DNA from: Microcebus murinus
Taxonomy: Eukaryota; Chordata; Mammalia; Primates; Cheirogaleidae
Length of the DNA: 64,000 nt
Assembly (NCBI RefSeq): GCF_040939455.1
Contig: NC_134112.1
Location: 25,505,001-25,569,000, forward strand
Direction of reading: 5' to 3'
Shown: positions 23,401 to 35,524 of the stretch, one piece after another
How positions within the stretch are numbered: the first letter of the stretch is position 1
Layout of the letters: the number at the start of each line of letters is the position of its first letter
Notes under the pieces: generated by a model
What the model saw: the letters and a program-made list of their open reading frames with translations, nothing else
What the model was told of the DNA's origin: nothing
The model's database searches: none
Position numbers and translations under genes: made by a program

Positions 23401-25329
23401 GCCCCTGTGCCACCGTTGGGCCCTTCCAAGGGACGATGCTGGGGCTTTGGAGGGCATGGAGGATTTCAAGTGGAAGGTGGCTAAGGGCAGCTGTGCAGAG
23501 AAAGTCAACTGTTAAAGGCAGATTTCCTCCGGTTTAATTTGAGTATTTGGAAGGAGAAAGAGTGTAAATTAAATAGGTGCTCAGGATTATTTATCTTCCC
23601 CAAGTAACGTGCGTCTATCCTGGACAGAACACTTTACTGTACAACAAAGACACGGTCTGGAAAAGTCTTTGCCCAGACAGCTGGTTTCCAGAGGTGAGAG
23701 GGACACTTGGCCTGGCTGGGACTTTCACTGGGGTCCTCCTGGCTTGGGGGGGCCAGAAGGTGTCACTGTGCAAGCTGTCCCCAGCCTGTGGGCACCAGGC
23801 CTGGGCTTGGTCCTCCGGGCCAGTCTAAAGAAGACCACCTTTCCCCACGGCTGACGCCTCACCAGCCTAGGGCAGGGCCCTGGGGAGCAGGATGGCACCA
23901 TAGACCACGGTGAGGTCTGTGGTTGTCTAACCATAGAGTCAAGGTGCACAGGGAACCATGGGGAGCAGGTGAGCGGCAGCGTGATGGGCTCAGTGGCCTT
24001 CACCCTGCGTCGTTCCCTACTCACGCTCCTCCTCCCTGGCTCCCCGAGAGTGAGCCTCCAGCTGCCTCTGTAGCTCGGCTCCAAGTCTGGCTTTAGAGTG
24101 AACCAGCCATCCAGAGACCCTAGTTGTCGCTTCTGGGCCACGCTGGCCCAGATGATCGCTGAGCCCGGGCCCGTGATCGGTGCTGCGTGGCCCACCTGTC
24201 AGAACCCTGGGGAGAGCTCAGTCTCTCATGGCTGCCCCCTCTGTCCTTCGAGGACTCGAGCGAGCATGCTGAAAAAACGCTCTATGAATGTGTGATTTCC
24301 ACACCACTGGAACCCGGTGTGCCCAGTGAGGAAGAAGAAGGACAGCGCGTCCAGTAACCTGCAGGATGAGCTCCTCGAGCACTTGCTGGAGGGGTGAATT
24401 TGGTAAGAAAGGGAATACGTGCTTGCAAAGCCTGGAAACGTCGTCAACTTGACAATCTGGGGAGTGTCTAGTGTTTAGGGGGTCTCCCCTGCTCCGGCCA
24501 GGATGCCCCACCACCTGGTGACCAGCAGGGAGCCGACTTTGGGAGGATGGGGCGGCTCTGCTGCTTCTCCGCTGCCTGGGGAGGGTCCACGGCGCCCGGC
24601 AGATGGAGGCCCTAACGCGCATGTGGAGGTTTAGGAGTTTTTTTAAAAGATCAGTTTTAAAGGCCACACTGCCACTTGCTTTCTCCTTAGCTGTGAGCCC
24701 CCACATTTTACCAGAAGGGTGCTTAGTTGTTAAAATCACATTTGCTATTTATTGGACAGAATTACCCTCAGCCAGAATTTCTGACTAAGCAGCGGTGCAA
24801 GGACTCCTCACCCAGGATGAGACCAGAGCACGGAAGACCTCTCACCCTTGGCTGGCTGGTGCATGCATTCATTTCCCATTTGAGTCAGGAAAAATAAAAT
24901 GCATCTTCAGGAGTTTTACGAGTGCACCTTTCTTTCAGTCTTACAGCCTCTGGCTTTTCATTGGGACTGAAGGAGTGATATTGACAGTGGTAGGAGCTCC
25001 CCTTTAGAATTTTCTAGCTTTCTAATAACTTTTGCCATCTTGTCTTCGTCACAATGCAGGTTACACCTCTTTGTGTCCCATCACAGTGTAACCCAAATAC
25101 ACCCTGGTTCAATGTCTGTGGAAGATTCTACAAGGCCACGTCTAATGGAATCAGTGAGTACGATGGTATTAAAACCAAAGGTGTCTGACACATTTGCTAA
25201 CAAATGTCCCCCTCTGAGTCCAGGGGGAGAAGTGTGTAGACGGAGGTCTGGGGTGTTATTATTCCCGCAGGTACCTTTGCTAGTCGGAATGAGCTATCAG
25301 ACGTTCTTCCCAGACACGCTGGTGTCTTA
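20495..25329. other. GC-rich unique sequence, no gene recognised
   Basis: Nearly 5 kb without a transposon that I can name, apart from a poly-A run at about 22519-22535. Many long frames exist on both strands (the longest about 175 residues) because GC-rich DNA has few stops. They overlap one another, have no domains and are not flanked by convincing splice-site pairs. I leave them out. Confidence 0.4.
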
Positions 25330-25515
25330 TTAGAAATGCAGTAAATAGAACTTAATGCAATTGAAAAGAAATCCAACAGGCTCCAATCTAAAGAATGTCA
25401 TTTCAGGAAAATAGCATCGACTTACAATTTACGGCCCCTAAATTGGAAAATCAGTTTTAGAACATCGTAAACTTTTAATTGCGTGCAGCATGAAAACAGG
25501 TTTCAAACGGAAAGG
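25330..25515. promoter_or_regulatory. Conserved non-coding element candidate
   Basis: AT-rich block in GC-richer surroundings, with retained CpGs (CATCGACTTACAATTTACGG, TTTTAATTGCGTGCAGCATG) and no repeat. The sharp change in base composition on both sides is what draws attention. Function inferred from texture only. Confidence 0.33.
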
Positions 25516-25529
25516 AGGGGGAGGAGAGC

Positions 25530-25760
25530 TCACGTTTACCGAACACCTTCCATGCTGCGCCGGGCACAGTCGTGCTGCTTCATTTCATCCTCGCAACAGC
25601 CGGATGAGATTGGGGTCACTTTCTTGTTCTGAGGGAGAAGACTGAGGCTCAGCAAGGAAAAGTATCTTGGCCAAGGTCACTGGGTAGAAAGTTGCAGGGT
25701 TTGGCTTTGAAGTCAGGTTTATTTGGCTGCAAAACCAGAGATTATAATCTCTGAATCCAC
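25530..25760 (-). repeat. MIR SINE, antisense
   Basis: CGTTTACCGAACACCTTCCA, ATTTCATCCTCGCAACAGCC, GAAGACTGAGGCTCAGCAAG and GGCCAAGGTCACTGGGTAGA follow in the order expected for a reverse-oriented MIR, continuing into a GAAGTCAGGTTTATTTGGCT-type 5' end. Confidence 0.8.
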
Positions 25761-25989
25761 CATGATACTATTCCCAGGAAGATTTCCTTTCTTCCACAAA
25801 TGGACCCTCACGACTGCCACTTAGACGGTTCCAGAAAGCAGTGGCTGTTTCTGCTTCTCCGTGCTTCAGACCTGCTCCTGGCACATGAAACGTGCTCACT
25901 GCTATGAGAGGGAGAGAGAAGAGAAGGTTCAGGAAGGTCCAGCTAACTTCTTTCTAAACTGCATTCTGAAAGACGTTGCCTTTGCCAGC

Positions 25990-26240
25990 TCTTCCAGAAC
26001 ATATTTGGAAAGTAGGTTTTGATAGGCAAACACTTGCTTCCCCCCAACTCCAGAACCTCCTTTCTAGATTTATCTCTGCTAATTACCCTCCCACTTGCCC
26101 CAACCTGGCTTGCACCAGACTTGGTATTTGCTGGTCCCAGACAAATCCTGTGAGCTTGGCTGAAGCAGTTTCTCCTTTCTGGAACACTCTTACCCTCTGT
26201 CCCCAGGTAGCTACTCTTTTCTCCAGGAGCATCCCTGCGG
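25990..26240 (+). repeat. L2 LINE fragment
   Basis: TTTCTGGAACACTCTTACCC and nearby CCAGGTAGCTACTCTTTTCT match the C-terminal coding end of L2 in plus orientation. Diverged, with no intact frame. Confidence 0.5.
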
Positions 26241-26875
26241 CCAGTGTTGTCTGAGTGTCACCTGTGGCCAGGCGGGATGACATGCTGGGTACATGTGGTG
26301 AATGAGACACAGTCGTAGAAGTACGGACAGTCCAGCAAATTGGAAGACCAGTGCCTTCCTTTCTTGTATCTCACATCTTGTGTTTGCACCTTTTCGGTGC
26401 CTTAGCCCAGTGTGCCTGGCTTTGGGGTTGGGACGAGTCTGTCTCCCCACCATGCAGGGAGTTCCCAGGGCAAGTTTCATGTTGCACCCCATGGAGCCCA
26501 GCACGATGCTCTGAGAACAGCAGGCACCCAGGGAATGTTTCATCTTTAATTACATGATTTAAAGGCACAGAAATATTCTCTTCAAAGCCATCTAGCCCAG
26601 CTCTGTGAAATTCAGAGTTGAGAAGCTTCCAGAAAATATAGTCCTGGGTGTAGGTGACCAGTCAGGTTGCATAAACAACAAGAGCCCTCTCCTCTGACAA
26701 CAGGTCATTGGGGGTTGTACCTGGACTCTGCAGTTCATTTTGCTCACATAGACAAAGAAGTGGAGCTAAAAGAAGACCGATTTGCAGTACCATGGCGCCA
26801 GGTATTTTATTTGCAATGTGATTCTTCGTAGGAGGTGAGAAAAGGAGCAGGCCCAGTGAACACAGGGCCTTCTCT

Positions 26876-26887
26876 TCCCCCTGCTGG
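26876..26887 (-). promoter_or_regulatory. CTCF-like core motif, reverse orientation
   Basis: TCCCCCTGCTGG on the plus strand fits GCCMYCTRSTGG at 11 of 12 positions, the first base differing. It is opposite in orientation to the site at 17186, so the pair would be convergent if both bind. Occupancy is inferred. Confidence 0.3.
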
Positions 26888-27769
26888 GTGCCCTACAGCA
26901 CTGGACTGCCTCTCTGGGAGCAGGGGTGGTGACCCCAGATCTGCAGGGCTTCTTGGGTAGTGTCCATTCAGCCCGGGCTCTAAGGGAAAAGTGCCACTGG
27001 GCCATTGGCACCGCCCGGCACACAGCGCTGAATTGCACAGCGCTATGAACCCAAGTGATGCCTAATGTGGCATGTTAAATCACGCCCCGTAGCTTCTTGG
27101 ATCACAGAGAAAGTGACTGGGGCAGCGGGAGCTGCCACATTTCTTTCTTTTCATTCTCTTTTATCTTCTAATAATTTTTTCTAATGGTTCCTTAATGAAA
27201 TAAACCTTTCATCACAGGCACCTTCTTCTTGGGTGTTTCCTCTTTCCAAGTTATTAACACGTACAGGACTTTCCTAGGGAGGGTTTCCTAGGAAGACTTG
27301 GCCGTCTGCTGTCCCCAGGAGAATGAACTGGTTACGTGCAGCGGCTGTCTGTGCTATGTGCACAGGCAGCACTCTGCGCCAGGCCACTCTTGTACTTCCC
27401 ATCCAGCAATGGCACTGAATGGAGACTGAAGCAGGAAACAGACCCCTAGCTTAGGAGGCGCTGGACCCAGCCAGCTCTAGAGGTGTGAGTGGCTCAGCTC
27501 ATGCACAGCTAAAAGCCCTGGCAGGAACAGTGGGGACAGAAAGAGGAGGGGACAGTTCACCGAGGGAGGGGGTGGCCAAAGGAGAGGGAATGAGAGAGAG
27601 GTGCCCGCCCGAGTGCCAGGAAGGGCCTGGAAATGATCTTTTGACTTCAGCTTACTCTGATCTGGGCATCCTGAGGTTTCTGTAAGAACTGTTTGGAAAA
27701 AAACTCAGTTAATACACAAAACTCTCCTTTTCATACCCACTATTAATACCATTAGTGGCTCTGACTATT

Positions 27770-27960
27770 GTGTGTTTACTGCAAGCTAAATACTACACAT
27801 GCACCATCTCATCAATGCGGTGGGGCGGGGTGGAATAGCATCCTCACATTATAGAGAAGATGAGAAAGAAGTTTAGTGACTCACCCCTATCCATAGATCT
27901 AGAAAGCAGGAAACTCGGGACTTGAACTTTGGATCTTGCTGACTCCAAAGCCTGGAAGGT
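27770..27960 (-). repeat. MIR SINE, antisense
   Basis: GTTTACTGCAAGCTAAATAC, CACCATCTCATCAATGCGGT, TCCTCACATTATAGAGAAGA and GAAACTCGGGACTTGAACTT follow the reverse MIR layout. Confidence 0.65.
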
Positions 27961-29687
27961 CCTGGGCTAGACACACGAAGCAGGTATGCCCTTGCGGGCC
28001 TGGCCTTCGTGATAAAATTCTAAACCTAGTCTCAGGTGAAACGAGCACTTGGCCTGCTGTGTTTTCTGCCTTCCTGGAGAAAGGTGCCCGCCATCAAAGC
28101 TAGATTTCCCGGAGTCCTTGCTCAGGCAGTCCTGCCTCTTGGGCAGGCTCACGCTTTGATGAGATTGCCGTCTACTGTGAAAGTTGATGCAAGGTCTTAG
28201 GATCATTTTTCACACGCTACCCAGGTTTATTGCGGGGAGCACGTTGCTGGGACACCTGGCTGGCGCTTCATATGACCTGGCAGCACAGAAGCGGGGAGCC
28301 CCTTAACCCGTCCCCCCTGAGCGAGCCCGCCTCCTGCAGGGACACGCTGGTGTGTGTCTCATAAATGCAGCCATCGTGCCTGCGAGCGCCTGGGCTGTAG
28401 CCGGTTTTACAAGACGCCACGGTGCTGGGCCGCGCACCTGTGTGGCCGACAGCAGAATGTTCGCTGCGGAGGAGGAAAAACAGACCCTGGAAGGGATTCA
28501 AACACAGTCCCGCTTGCTAGCCACGAAAGGGAGGCATGCGGCCTGGACTAACTTTCTGAAAGATAATTGAAAGAAACACATGAGTGTCGACTTTACATCC
28601 ATGTCCTACAATCCTTTGGCTAAAATGCCGTGTGCCCAACGAAGTAACGGGCTTTATTTTGTTCCCCACCGGCCAAGGTTTCCATGGGTCCTTTGGCTTT
28701 TCCTGTTCTCTCTGCCTTTACCCTGGGCACAACTAGGAGAGGACCTAGACCGCAGCATTGCCTCGAGTAGAACACTTGCTCGGAATTCTCCTTTGCAAGT
28801 TGCTGTTCTTTGTGCATCAGAAAATCCGCAGCCTGAGCGCTTAACCCTTTCCACGCCATGGACACGCCTCGGGTCCGAAGAGTAGAGCACAGCACGCAGG
28901 CAACGCGGGAAGCTAGCACAGACGCCTGGAAGGCCAGCTTCAGGGGTGGCTTCCATGGAGAAGAGGCAAGGAAAACGAGGACAAATCTGCTCATGACCTG
29001 GTGGTGGCGGCGATGGTGTGCATGTGGACCGGCAGCTTCCTGTCATCTCCTTTTATGCGTTTTGTTAACTCTGATCACAATGACTTTACGAGAGCGCCTC
29101 CTTGACCCGTCATGAGCTCGGCCTTTGTTTTGTAAGTGAACTCAGCAGGGGCATTCCCACGGCCCTCTCTAATCATCTCTGTGCCTGTGCACAGTCATTG
29201 CATCCTGTGTCGTCGCTGTGTTCTGGGAGAGAGCTGGCAGCTAAGCCAGGGGCAGCCCTGGGAAACTGAGACTGAGCCCAAGGAAGGGAAGGCTTAGTCA
29301 AACAAACGCTGGGCTCTCTGAACTCACCATTCTGGACAAAAATGTCTCTAGACATTGTACATGCCTCCTTCTTAAGCAGGTGTTGTCCAGTTTTCAAAGC
29401 AAATTCTAAACCAGTTGTGAGAAGCCTTATCTGGCTTTGAGATCAGTTTACCCTTCCCCTACCCCGGCAGCTCGCCCTTAGTTAGGTGCATGTTAAACGT
29501 CCCCAGACTGTTCCAGAGAGGGTGGTCGACTGTCCCCACTTGCCAGGGACTCCCCTGTCTGGGAAATCTCACAATCTTGGGCAGGCTGGAGTTGTCGGTC
29601 ACCCTAGCAGGGGACAGTAAGGGTCCCCTGGCTGTTTCACTTCAGCAACCTGAGGCTCGCGTCTGAGCGACCCCATCTGGGAGGCTG
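27961..29687. other. GC-rich unique sequence with CpGs, no gene seen
   Basis: CpGs are more frequent at 28260-28480 and 28840-28960 than elsewhere, but neither reaches the density of a promoter island by eye. Frames to about 130 residues occur on both strands without domains. No repeats are recognised. Confidence 0.35.
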
Positions 29688-29892
29688 TGTGGTCGAGCAG
29701 GCAAAGCACTTACCTCGGAAGCTGGAGAGTCCTGCGATGCTGCCAGCTTGCTTCTTAACCTTAGGTCAATCAATTACTTTACCTGTGTTTCAATTCTTTT
29801 TTCCACCTGTACAGTGGGAATAATACCTATTTGTCCAATTCCTAGGATGCTGGGAGAATTAAATTACATAGCAGCTGCAAAATAATTTGGCT
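29688..29892 (+). repeat. MIR SINE
   Basis: GTGTGGTCGAGCAGGCAAAG, CTTCTTAACCTTAGGTCAAT, TTTACCTGTGTTTCAATTCT and GTACAGTGGGAATAATACCT followed by GGAGAATTAAATTACATAGC trace almost the whole MIR in plus orientation. Confidence 0.8.
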
Positions 29893-30429
29893 TCATTGGA
29901 GTTGGACACTGCCTGAATCTAGTGGAATGATTGTGCAATTCTTAATGGCCTCCATCTTCTGGCCAAGCTGCCTTGGGAGCAGAACGATCGCCTGTGCTCC
30001 GGTTTCTGGCCCGCGGCAGCATAAGGACATGACCGGGAGACCAAAGCGAGGCTGCAACCAGAACACACAACTATCGCATGAAAATGCCGCAGTGTCGTCG
30101 ACACCCAACGGCCCTCGCGCCCCGCTCTGCAGAGACCTCATGGGATTCCAGTGGGTGCTGGCAGAGAAAGGGAACAAAGCTCTGAGTCACAGAAATTTTA
30201 TTGTTATTATAAAATTATCATGATAGGTCAGGGTTAGGTTTTCATCCCCGACTCTCCACTCTGTTCACCTACTTGATACCTTGAATCCGGAATGTGTGGC
30301 ACAGAAAAACACACACCTGAGTGAGACAGAGTGCCCCTGTCGGTCTGTCTCACACGTGTGCGTGCGCACATGACTCTCTAAAAAAGAGCAAAAGTAAATT
30401 CCACCCGCGCCCCTGCCCCTCCTGCACCC

Positions 30430-30800
30430 CCCAGGACTTGGCTCTGCGTCTGCTCCTCCCCGTGCACAGTCTCGATGGACTTTCATTCCTTAGTAAGTCC
30501 AGCTTAGTCCTGCCTTGGGGTTTCTGCACTATCTCCTCTCCCTGCCTGGAATGTTCTTCTTCCAGATATTTCAGTGGCCGGCTCCTCCTTGTTCAGGTCT
30601 CAGCTAAAATCTCACCTGGGTGGACAGGCGTCTCCTGACCATTCCATCTGCAGTGGCCACATCTTGTTACTTTCTTTCACATTGGACTTTATTCATCAAC
30701 CCACTCATTACTCCATGACACTTTTGTTTGCTTGTTTTCTGACTTGTTTCTATGGTAGAGACAGCCAGGTGTCTCTTGCTATCCGTTTTCTCCTTCTTCC
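30430..30800 (+). repeat. L2 LINE fragment
   Basis: CCTGCCTGGAATGTTCTTCT, TGTTCAGGTCTCAGCTAAAA and TCTCACCTGGGTGGACAGGC are the familiar C-terminal coding end of L2 ORF2. The frame is broken by stops. It runs directly into an LTR-like repeat. Confidence 0.8.
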
Positions 30801-30814
30801 CTAGTAGCAGAGCC

Positions 30815-31228
30815 CCAGATTTTAGTCAGGCACTCGGTCACCCAGAGTGAGACCAAGCATCCCAGCCTCCTTGGCAGTCAGGTGCAATCACGTGACTTGG
30901 TTCTGGCCAGTGGAATATAAGGGGACATGAGGGGAAGTGTCCTTAGAAGGAGGAGGCACACTCATTTTATCCTCTTTCCTTCTTCCTGCCAGCTGGAATG
31001 TGGACATGACTGCTGGAACTTGAGCAGCTGTGTTGGACTCTGAGGCGAAAGCTCATGCCGTGGAGAGCAGAGCACTAAGATAAAAGGATCCCTGGTCATG
31101 AGGTGTCCCTACCAGCCTTGGGTCATGTCTCTCTGGACTTCTCTTATGGAAGAGAGGAATTCGGTTCTAACGTGTTTAAGTTATTGTTACATTGGATCTT
31201 GATTTGCAGCTAAAATGACTAATTAATG
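30815..31228 (+). repeat. MLT1-like (MaLR) LTR
   Basis: Contains CCTCCTTGGCAGTCAGGTGC, CCAGTGGAATATAAGGGGAC, CCAGCTGGAATGTGGACATG and a CTAAAATGACTAATTAATGC end, in the order I expect for an old MLT1-class LTR. It appears to interrupt an L2, because L2-type sequence lies both before (30430-30800) and after it (31285-31395). Confidence 0.65.
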
Positions 31229-31284
31229 CCAATCCTCCCCCACCCCCGTCTCCAGCCTTACACTTCCTGCCTTACAGATAGAAA

Positions 31285-31395
31285 ATCTGTAGAAGTGAGG
31301 CTCTTGCCTGCCTTGTTCAATGCCGTATACCCAGCACTAGAGTAAGGCCTGCACGTGGGAGGCATCTGGTGAACACTCTGCAGTGAATAACTCGC
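31285..31395 (+). repeat. L2 LINE 3' end
   Basis: CCTTGTTCAATGCCGTATAC, CCAGCACTAGAGTAAGGCCT and the ACTCTGCAGTGAATAA end match the L2 terminus. It may be the tail of the same L2 copy as 30430-30800, split by the intervening LTR. Confidence 0.65.
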
Positions 31396-31804
31396 TCCTC
31401 TCTCTTCATATTTAACTTCTTCCCTCTAGTGGCTCCTTTTCCCTCTGAGTTGTATTAGTTTAGATCTCTTTTGAACCCCCTCAAATCCTCTCCTGTCTAC
31501 GTGTCCCCGAAATGTAGGCATTTGCCACATTTATGTCCTTGGATACAGTGGAAAGTACTAGACCATTTCCATGATGATGTCTGGGTTCCCACAAACCCTC
31601 AGGAGAGAAACTGCCCTCACCACGGCCCATCTATGGCCACGTTTCATTCCACATGCTCCTTCCCCACCCTGATTGGACCTGTCATGTGACATTGGGCTGT
31701 CATGTGACCCAGAGGCAGCCAATTATATGCTTGTCAGGAATCTATGCCATTGCCAGATTTGGAAGAATGAGCTGCACCAAGAAGACTCCCTCCATCAGGA
31801 ATAA

Positions 31805-32470
31805 TTCTTCATTTTAATTTTAAATTTACTTTATATGAAAAATATTGATACACACATAAAATAAAAATCACCCCCCAAATTTACCCAGTTTTAACAAACA
31901 TATATGGACAAGAAATTCCTACTCCTAAGAAATCTATTCCACCTGATATAATTAGTCTTAGCACTTAGATGCATACTTTTTTCTGATTTTTTATTAAACA
32001 GACATCTGAATATACACACATATTTACACACATACACACTCACACACTTATCTTCTGCATATTGGTCTGCAGTGTACAATTTCTCTAGGCCAAGAAATGC
32101 AGACCTACCAGTGGCTGATCAGTATTCCTTGAGCGAATATTTGATAACATGTTGCCTAATTGCCCACTGGTGCAATATTCAGGATGTAGCAGGGAGCATC
32201 CTTAGATGTGTAGATTTACAAACTTATAAGATAGTTACTGAAAAGTGGGATTGCTAAATCAGAGTGTGCATTTTAAATAAATGTTACCAAATTGATATCC
32301 GAAATGGCTATAGCAAGTTTACATTCCCACTCACATATATGAAGAATTTCTATTTTTTTCATGCTCTCTTTAGCATTGGCCATTACCATTCTTTTTAATT
32401 TTGGCCAATTAGCTAATAAAAGAATAATATTTCATGGCATTTTAATTCATACTTTCCAATATACTGGCAA
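31805..32470 (-). mobile_element. Old L1M fragment, antisense
   Basis: GTGGGATTGCTAAATCAGAG, TGTTACCAAATTGATATCCG and TTTACATTCCCACTC match the reverse strand of old L1 3' regions. A CA-rich patch (about 32005-32047) lies inside. Strongly diverged and without an open frame. Confidence 0.65.
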
Positions 32471-33039
32471 AGTTGCCTCCAGAGAATCAGGTCCTGAGCT
32501 GGCATTAGAGGGACCAACCATGGGAGGGATGTGTATTTTGAGGGAGAAGGCTGAAGTGAGAGCTGGAAGGGTTGTAGCACAGTTAAGTCAGGAGGCAGCA
32601 GAAACTATGGGACGAGAAGAGACAGGACGAGGGGAGGAAAGGATGTCAGTGGCAACCCAGGAGAATTGTGCAGCCAGGGATAGAAGCAGAGGCTCGTTGC
32701 TGGTGGAGCCTGGGAGTGGGGCTGTGCCCACCCGCTGGGTGGCTCTGGTGACACCTCAGAGGCCAAGTAACCTTCCAGCTCATTCTTGTCCTGTGTCACC
32801 CTCCCAGTTTCCTGTTTCACGTTTCTCTTGGCAGCCAGGACACCTTCAACACAGTGTCTAGTTGGTACTGCAGTCTCAATGTGCTCAGACTAACCTGGCT
32901 TTCCAGCTAGCCTCCAAATGGAATCCTCTAGAGTTTCCCATTTCTTTTTGTTCCTACCATGCTCCTGGTCACAAAGCCCTGGAATTGTAGAGAATGTTTT
33001 AAAAAATATCTCCTCTTAAATCTGCTCTTATTTAATCCT
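32471..33039. other. Unique sequence, no gene seen
   Basis: Purine-rich on the plus strand to about 32720, which gives a 166-residue frame starting inside the L1 piece upstream. The frame has no domain and is rejected. Confidence 0.4.
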
Positions 33040-33270
33040 TTTTAGTTTATTTTTAATTGTGGCTGAAATACACATAACATAAAATTACCATCTTAGCCAT
33101 TTTTAGGTATGCAGTTCAGTAGTAAGTACATTCACGTACTTGCACAACCGACTTCCAGAAGGCTTTTCATCTTGCACCACTGAAACTCTGTACTCATTAA
33201 ACAATCCCCATTTCCCCTGCTGTAAAGACAGTTTCGACTTCCCAGCCACTCTTTCCAGTTACCAAGGGTG
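33040..33270 (-). mobile_element. L1M 3' UTR fragment, antisense
   Basis: TTTTTAATTGTGGCTGAAAT, ACACATAACATAAAATTACC, TTTTTAGGTATGCAGTTCAG and CTGAAACTCTGTACTCATTA are the reverse strand of a common L1M 3' UTR. The same segment type recurs at 46346 and 61512. Confidence 0.82.
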
Positions 33271-33689
33271 GAGGTCAAGTTCATCTTCATGTCTGCAGGA
33301 CCTGCCTTGTGCAAATAAGTCAAGAAATGTTAAACGAGTGATTGTTCCACTTACTTCACTCTGCAATGCCCCCAAATTACAATTTATCCAGAGTTTAGAA
33401 CTCTGTTCATTTCTGCTGCTCAAAACAACCTTCAGGTGGCATTTGTTTTGCTGACAAGGAAACAGGCCCATGGTAACTGCCTGCCTGCCAGGGGCAGGCC
33501 AGGTGAGTCTGGCAGAGACCAGGTGTCAGCTGCCAGGTCCTCTGCTTCTCTCATGTCCACCTCCTCCCCTGTGCCCCCCGCATGCCCACCTCTGTGGCTG
33601 CACTCACACTTGGCTGCCGGATCAGGCTTGCTCAGGCACCGCCCTGCCCACGGCACCCCCTCCTCCACTTCCCCACGCTTCTTCCTACA
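33271..33689. other. Pyrimidine-rich unique sequence
   Basis: The plus strand is rich in C and T, which produces a 176-residue proline/serine-rich frame at 33436-33966. That frame runs into an L2 copy and has no domain, so it is not reported as a gene. Confidence 0.45.
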
Positions 33690-33980
33690 CATGTGCCCCA
33701 CGTGCACGCATTCCCCGAGTGAAGTTCAAGCTCACAGCCTGGCCTTGAATCTTCCCGTCCACAGCCTTCCAGTGGCCTCCTCTTCTCTGCCAGTGCTCAC
33801 CTGCATTTTCTTGCATCTTTACCTTCGCTTTTCCTGTTTCTTTTGTCCCGAACATTCTTTCTCCATGCCACCCCCAGTAACTGTGTGTCCGCTTTTGTTT
33901 GCCATCACCTCCCTGGACCTAGCACGGCGCCTGACACGTAGTAGCTGCTCCATGCATTTTTATTGAGCAAATGAATACAT
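33690..33980 (+). repeat. L2 LINE 3' region
   Basis: Contains the L2-type coding end, then GCACGGCGCCTGACACGTAG and CATGCATTTTTATTGAGCAA, which is the L2 terminus with its AATG-like tail. Confidence 0.75.
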
Positions 33981-33989
33981 GGATGCTGC

Positions 33990-34330
33990 ACCCTTTCCTG
34001 CCACTAAGACTCTGTCTGAGCTGCCACCTCCAACGGGAAACCTTTGATACCCTCCACGGGATTGGACGTCCTTCTGTGCACGTCATTCGTTCCTACCTTT
34101 TCATGTGCCATATTCTGAATTGAATTAAATTTTTAGTTTCTCATCTTAGCCTCTCCATTAGATTGTGAGCTCCTTGAGCTAGAAATATTGTCTTTATTTT
34201 TTAATGTTTATATGTCTCTCCCCTGTGACATGCGCCCGCACCGTGCTGGGCACCAGCCCGAGCACGCAGCAGTGGGGACTCAGTGCGTGCTAGCTGACTT
34301 GGGCTGAGCCAGCCGACGCTGGTCCTGCCA
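33990..34330 (+). repeat. Second L2 LINE 3' region
   Basis: TTAGATTGTGAGCTCCTTGA followed by ATATTGTCTTTATTTTTTAA and GCACCGTGCTGGGCACCAGC is an L2 3' end that follows the previous one head to tail. The AAACCTTTGATACCCTCCAC text just upstream fits the L2 coding end. Confidence 0.7.
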
Positions 34331-34609
34331 CTCTCTGCTCTTTCTGCAGGCACTGGGACTTCGTCCTCCCTGCCACCCTGGCTCTGCTCGGCTCCCATTT
34401 CTCCAGCACGTGGCTGTGGCAGCGTTGCCGCCGGGCACCCAGCTGGAGGATGATTCACGCCGGCGTCCGTGCTGTCAGCCTTCCTTCCCCACACAGAACA
34501 GCCGCTGGACGATGAAAGTGGGGCCTCATGAGAACCTCACATTTCTAAGTCAGGGGAAGACAGCAGGCCAAGAAAACGGCCAGGGGCGTCCAGCGCAAAG
34601 CTGACACGG

Positions 34610-34865
34610 CTGGAATAACGACAACGGTGAGCACTGAGGATGCTCTCCCCGGGTGCCAGGCACAGGGTTAAGCATTTTGCGTTCCTCCCCGATTAAACTT
34701 TCCCCAAACCTGTGCAAGGGTCGGCGTTATCGCCAGTTTACAGCCGAGGAGTGAGGCCGAGAGAGGGTGAGCAGCTGGCAGAGACCACACAGCTGGAAAG
34801 CCGCAGCGCCTGCACTCAAACCCAGGGCCCGCACGCTTGGGTCCCACCGTCTGCTCCAGAGAATC
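34610..34865 (-). repeat. MIR SINE, antisense
   Basis: GGTGAGCACTGAGGATGCTC, GGTGCCAGGCACAGGGTTAA, TTACAGCCGAGGAGTGAGGC and ACCACACAGCTGGAAAGCCG trace a nearly full MIR in reverse orientation. CpG content is unusually high for such an old repeat. Confidence 0.85.
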
Positions 34866-34899
34866 TGACGGGTGGCAGAGAAAGCCACGGCACGGAAGC

Positions 34900-35045
34900 A
34901 GCTCATCCTGACTGTGTGTTTTATTTACAATGAGGAACCGGAGAGCCAGATGGGAGTCACTTGCTGGAAGCCACACAACCTGCGTGGCCGAGCAGGTACC
35001 AAACCCCGGCTGGTCCCTCACTCCATGCCCCTTCCGCAGATTTGC
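34900..35045 (-). repeat. MIR SINE fragment, antisense
   Basis: ATTTACAATGAGGAACCGGA, GTCACTTGCTGGAAGCCACA and GGTACCAAACCCCGGCTGGT match the reverse MIR core. It lies immediately beside the previous copy. Confidence 0.6.
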
Positions 35046-35524
35046 ACACCAGAGAGCAGAGAGCAGTTACTTCTAGAATGCCCCTCCTCTTCTTTTTTAA
35101 TGAGCTACTTATTAGGAATTTTATATGGCAAAATCCATTTGGGAGAATTATTGGGCTTTTAGGGGATTCCCCTCTTTAAAGCAAGGAGAAAATGCGGGAA
35201 GCTGGGAGCAGTTCAGGATAGGACTTTGGGGTGAAGAGAGTGAGTGGAAGGACAGGAGCCAGGACTGAGGATGGAGGTGTGTGTGTGGGGGGAGAAGGAA
35301 CAGCCACAGGGGCCCCTGGGCAGGCCCAGCTCATGGCAGGAAGAGAGACCATCAACAGAGGGCTTTGGATGGGGAGAAGTTGAAGACAGGAGCTTCCTCG
35401 GAATCTGGGGGAGGTGGTAACTGATGGGGACCCTGATGCTTGTGGCCGGAGCAGGGGCACACAGGGCGGAGGGTTTGGGCTAAGAGGCAGGTCCTGCAGT
35501 TTCCCAGCGGCAGCCAGAGGGAGA

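Noticed and set aside
28260..28960. CpG island or promoter
   Set aside because: CpGs are more frequent than nearby but too sparse for an island by eye, and there is no start-site motif or exon.
33436..33966. 176-residue plus-strand frame
   Set aside because: Proline/serine-rich, arises from pyrimidine-rich DNA, has no domain and runs into an L2 repeat.
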